The notes beneath the pieces are model-generated. The model worked only from the letters and a program-made list of their open reading frames with translations, was not told the DNA's origin and searched no databases. A stretch of 64,000 nucleotides of DNA from Populus alba. Its lineage: Eukaryota; Streptophyta; Magnoliopsida; Malpighiales; Salicaceae. Below, piece after piece: positions 62,801-64,000 of this stretch. Numbering within the stretch: position 1 is the first letter of the stretch; the number at the start of each line of letters is the position of its first letter. The DNA lies in the NCBI RefSeq assembly GCF_005239225.2, contig NC_133293.1, forward strand, positions 3,224,001 to 3,288,000. Reading direction: 5' to 3'. The position numbers and the translations under genes were made by a program.

Positions 62801-64000
62801 CTCGGCTTCGGTTTGTAGACAGATAGCAAACATCGTTTTGCTTTGGCGCAGCTCCTTCGATAAATCCTTGAGAGACGCGGGTTGAATGTGTTGGCTGTCA
62901 ATTCCCTGTAATTTTTGCATCTGATTCTTCCACATAAATTCCATGGTCATTTTCTTCCAATCACAGGCTACTGTTCCCAATTGTTCAAGCCACTGCACTC
63001 CCAAAACCAAATCTAACCCACATAAAGGTAGGGCATATAAAGTCAGCATAAATGGGATACCTTGAAGTAGGACGTGTATGTTTTCAAATCTGCCTTGACA
63101 CTTCAATGGATTCCCATTTGCCACCTTTACGTTGAAGGGCTGTGTGGGTATCACTGGTAGGTGTAGCCAATTAGCAATCCGCTCGCTAATGAAATTGTGG
63201 GTGGAGCCACTGTCAATGAGGACAGTCAATTCGTGATTTCCAATTCTTGCCATGATGCGCATTGTTTTGGCAGTCGACCAGCCAGTAAGAGCATGTAGTG
63301 AAATTTGTGGTTCATCATCTTCGAAGTCTTTGTCATCTTGCAGATGTGTCTCTTCGTCTCCTTCCAGTAGCAACAAACGGGGTCTTTGACACTTATGGCC
63401 AGGAGTGAATTTTTCGTCACAATTGAAGCAGAGACCTTGCGATCGGCGTTTCTGCATCTCGTCCCACGCCAGGCGTTTCATGGGTATAGCTGCTGCTGGT
63501 GATTTTGTGGGTGAAAAAGAAGCAATTGGATTCTGACTAATGGGAAATGGCTTACGTCGTTGACGAAGTAATTGCTCATCTCTCATTCTGGCAAGGCTAA
63601 TTGCCTCTTTCAAGGATTTGGGTTTAAACATCCTAATCCCTTCTGCAATGTCAGGTTTCAAGCCTCCCATAAAAGTTCCCACCAATGCCTTCTGCGTCCA
63701 GCCTTGCACACGGTTACCCAGCCTTTCGAATTCTTTTTGGTACTCCCGTAGTGAGCCCCCTTGTCTCACCCTTGACAGTGCTTCATCGAAATCTTCACAT
63801 TCTGGTGGTCCAAACCTTGCCCATAATTCCTCCTCAAAAATTGGCCATGTCATCTCCTTGTCTTCCTCTTTGTAAGCACGTCGCAGCCACTGCCACCACT
63901 GGTTCGCCTCCCCTTGAAGATGAAAAGATGCCAATGACACCTTTTGTGTTTCCACAGTACCTTGGTATTCGAAGAATTGATCAACTCTGTTGAACCATTC
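59819..64000 (-). CDS. gag-pol: Intact chromovirus Gag-Pol polyprotein, 5' end outside window
   Basis: One uninterrupted frame to the window edge. The codon at 63953-63955 is GTG, not a start; 15 further codons ('EWFNRVDQFFEYQG') lie upstream. Counting from that codon: capsid-like gag 1-130 ('SLREYQKEFERLGNRVQG'), zinc knuckle 'CFNCDEKFTPGHKC' 176-189 (long spacing), protease 'VLIDSGSTHNFI' with DSG at 248-250, RT with '[10 protein letters not shown]' (FDD 583-585 region), RNase H (ESD 728-730, TDQ 791), integrase zinc finger (H915, H922, C952, C955), core D985, D1045, E1081, GPY-type module about 1219-1230, and a chromodomain about 1277-1328 ('VLDTRWIKKGSRFVEEILVK' then 'WEDA'). Chromodomain integrases steer insertion to heterochromatin. 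All catalytic residues that I can locate are present, so it may be functional. Confidence 0.93.
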   Translation of the reverse strand, partial: EWFNRVDQFFEYQGTVETQKVSLASFHLQGEANQWWQWLRRAYKEEDKEMTWPIFEEELWARFGPPECEDFDEALSRVRQGGSLREYQKEFERLGNRVQGWTQKALVGTFMGGLKPDIAEGIRMFKPKSLKEAISLARMRDEQLLRQRRKPFPISQNPIASFSPTKSPAAAIPMKRLAWDEMQKRRSQGLCFNCDEKFTPGHKCQRPRLLLLEGDEETHLQDDKDFEDDEPQISLHALTGWSTAKTMRIMARIGNHELTVLIDSGSTHNFISERIANWLHLPVIPTQPFNVKVANGNPLKCQGRFENIHVLLQGIPFMLTLYALPLCGLDLVLGVQWLEQLGTVACDWKKMTMEFMWKNQMQKLQGIDSQHIQPASLKDLSKELRQSKTMFAICLQTEAEMPVSKVESEMQQMLEEFGDIFQTPAQLPPVREIDHTITVKEGTEPVNVRPYRYAYFQKAEIEKQVQDMLQLGFIRSSTSPFSSPVLLVKKKDGTWRFCTDYRALNSVTVKDRFPIPTVDDMLDELHGAVYFTKLDLTAGYHQVRVAPNDIHKTAFRTHNGHYEYLVMPFGLCNAPSTFQALMNAIFRPYLRKFVLVFFDDILIYSPNWTMHLEHVRKAFEILRQYQFFAKLKKCAFGQQELEYLGHIITPMGVKVDQAKIQAMLSWSRPTNISELRGFLGLTGYYRKFVRNYGILARPLTSLLRKGQFGWNDEAEAAFEALKTAMTSTPTLAMPNFAEVFVIESDASGDGIGAVLTQQGRPIAFMSRALGLSKRAWSTYAREMLAIVVAVQLWRPYLLGRKFVIQTDQRSLKYLLEQRITTPEQQKWVSKLLGYDYEIVYKPGKENSAADALSRMTGSPYLSHLSVPQSTVWDQLKAEAVSLPYMKKIGKIADENPGSLYTRRNGLLHYKNRVVVAPNSDIIQQLLCEFHDSPIGGHSGVLRTYKRLAQQFYWPSMARIVKEYVASCDVCQRVKSDTLSPAGLLQPLPVPCQVWDDITMDFIEGLPTSGGKNTIFVVVDRLSKSAHFLALAHPYTAKIVAEKFVDGVVKLHGMPRSIISDRDPIFISHFWREFFKLSGTKLKMSSAYHPQTDGQSEVVNRCVEQYLRCFVHQQPAKWNSLLPWAEFWYNTTYHASTGMTPFQALYGRLPPTIPHYHIGMSPVNEVDQQLASRDELLRLLKANLHAASNRMQQLANSKRRDIEFQVGDWVFLKLHPYRQQSVVRRVCKKLASRYYGPYQIEEKIGAVAYKLTLPTQARIHPVFHVSLLKKKIGDEVVESIELPPMSAAGEMLIEPEAVLDTRWIKKGSRFVEEILVKWKHLQNDDATWEDAVALRERFQNLNLEDKVPLKEKGIDKQQQQLKESSDELQQRNEQQLEPRRSCRIPKKNRRFIEL

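Noticed and set aside
59860..63993. Plus-strand ORFs over the chromovirus
   Set aside because: Antisense shadows of an intact polyprotein.
1..64000. CRISPR arrays, tRNA or rRNA genes, bacterial operons
   Set aside because: None found. Short tandem repeats here are LTR minisatellites or microsatellites, and initiator-tRNA matches are 12-nt primer sites of LTR elements.

Overview
This is a transposable-element-rich stretch of an angiosperm genome, probably a eudicot. It is AT-rich. It carries plant-type Ty3/gypsy chromoviruses with tRNA-iMet primer sites, an Athila-type gypsy element, Ogre/TAT-like LTRs, L1-type LINEs, and hAT, PIF/Harbinger and CACTA relics. I found no convincing single-copy host gene, no tRNA or rRNA gene, no CRISPR array and no prokaryotic signature. 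A 500-N assembly gap lies at 18847-19346.

1-18846 is one nest. A 5'-damaged L1-type LINE on the minus strand ('LINE-A', poly-A at 464) lies in an old gypsy gag fragment. It was later split by a solo LTR (705-1407, target duplication cttat), a 437-bp unclassified insertion (1873-2309), an 8.96-kb gypsy element ('Gypsy-A', 2631-11587, duplication ttgtc) and a non-autonomous LTR element ('B2', 14895-18311). Gypsy-A itself received an 18-nt LINE scrap (4291-4308), a PIF/Harbinger-like element (5590-6487, TSD TTA) and a second LINE ('LINE-2', 9262-10546, 17-bp TSD).

19347-33001: an LTR fragment, then a complete but decayed 11.5-kb Athila-type element on the minus strand (21507-33001, TSD ctaca). 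Between its integrase and 3' LTR, where Athila elements can carry an env-like gene, sit two small unknown ORFs and an intron-less LOG-like (cytokinin riboside monophosphate phosphoribohydrolase) reading frame broken only by in-frame stops.

33002-46600: CACTA transposase relics, a minimal LTR element ('D', 34175-37263, TSD cttag, only 429 bp internal), a complete non-autonomous LTR element ('B1', 38755-42021, TSD taaca), a solo LTR ('E1', 42719-44405, TSD agaag), a CACTA TNPA-like relic and another LTR. B1 and B2 share an ORF with two tandem IQ motifs at myosin-neck spacing, which suggests captured host coding sequence.

46618-64000: Ogre/TAT-type LTR sequence with a 75-bp tandem repeat, an Athila-like LTR, an LTR with primer site ('E2'), a hAT element (53668-56038, 8-bp TSD atagcagc), non-coding AT-rich sequence, another Ogre/TAT LTR with its primer site, and an intact chromovirus gag-pol (minus strand) that runs off the right edge.

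The recurring theme is layered insertion that can be dated relatively from target duplications, plus two different LTR-retrotransposon families carrying apparently host-derived coding sequence. Those two cargo reading frames are the most interesting content.
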